A stretch of DNA of 64,000 bases from Candidatus Uhrbacteria bacterium (GTDB taxonomy: Bacteria > Patescibacteriota > Patescibacteriia > 2-12-FULL-60-25): positions 1-64,000 of the forward strand of contig QEVR01000002.1 of assembly GCA_003576745.1 (NCBI GenBank), in the 5' to 3' direction. Both the position numbers and the translations under genes were made by a program. Positions 63,945-64,000 of the stretch are shown piece after piece (the first letter of the stretch is position 1; every line of letters begins with the position of its first letter). The notes under the pieces were generated by a model. The model was not told where the DNA came from and did not search any database. It was given only the letters and a program-made list of their open reading frames with translations.

Positions 63945-64000
63945 AGATTTTAGTAATTACGTTTATGCCGATTCGATGAGAACGACATCTTGGCAACGAG

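Larger units (their letters stand above)
61500..64000. mobile_element. Left edge of an integrated element at tRNA-Asn (incomplete)
   Basis: A serine recombinase, then terminase-like genes, all on the strand opposite to the host genes, begin at the 3' end of a tRNA. The right end and the second attachment site lie outside the window, so the element's size is unknown. Confidence 0.7.

Overview
The window looks like a bacterial chromosome segment from the Candidate Phyla Radiation (Patescibacteria, probably a Parcubacteria-type lineage). The evidence is tightly packed genes with ATGA overlaps, very few Shine-Dalgarno sequences, many genes whose -10 box ends 6-10 nt before the ATG (leaderless starts), CPR-style hypothetical proteins, an endosialidase-chaperone fibre, a TraG/VirD4-like ATPase, and standard use of TGA as a stop. 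No rRNA is present, so the lineage is inferred.

Layout. 1-3412: a dispersed repeat, tRNA-Lys, a GT4 glycosyltransferase, a translin-like protein and MurD. 3409-9837: heat-shock region hrcA-grpE-hsp20-dnaK behind a sigma-70 promoter and a CIRCE operator, then an HD hydrolase, a membrane-anchored protein and dnaJ. 9866-12379: membrane protein, ECF-type sigma factor with a DUF5667-like partner, and a small anchored protein. 12380-15040: repeat-rich spacer and a Gly-rich lipoprotein of myxobacterial appearance with its own promoter, SD and terminator. 15046-28378: S74 fibre, cysS, corA, TraG-like ATPase pair, dnaX, gpsA, tRNA-Gln, pgi. 28375-41204: HlyD-like adaptor, YtxH, DUF3179, lipoprotein, clpB (with a second, perfect CIRCE), a DUF422/CruF-like plus prenyl synthase pair, rsmI, metG, cvpA, tatD. 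41201-42095: a HAD phosphatase cassette with its own SD and terminator. 42178-49406: complete F-type ATP synthase operon atpI-B-E-F-H-A-G-D-C, with dispersed repeats inside two of its gaps. 49466-61330: thpR, wecG/tagA-type transferase, gltX, M23 peptidase, dus, uvrB, dnaG, rpoD. 61425-64000: tRNA-Asn and, starting at its 3' end, the edge of an integrated element with a large serine recombinase and phage-terminase-like genes on the opposite strand.

Most genes are housekeeping. HrcA and the two CIRCE sites link hrcA-grpE-hsp20-dnaK and clpB into one heat-shock regulon. The accessory signals are a family of at least ten dispersed intergenic repeats built from shared modules, several with a conserved hairpin; the recombinase whose last 13 codons and stop lie antisense inside tRNA-Asn; and two cassettes (12757-15040 and 41201-42095) whose expression signals differ from their neighbours. 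I see no CRISPR array and no evident multi-gene defence or novel effector operon; the repeat family and the tRNA-overlapping recombinase are the best candidates for something under-described.
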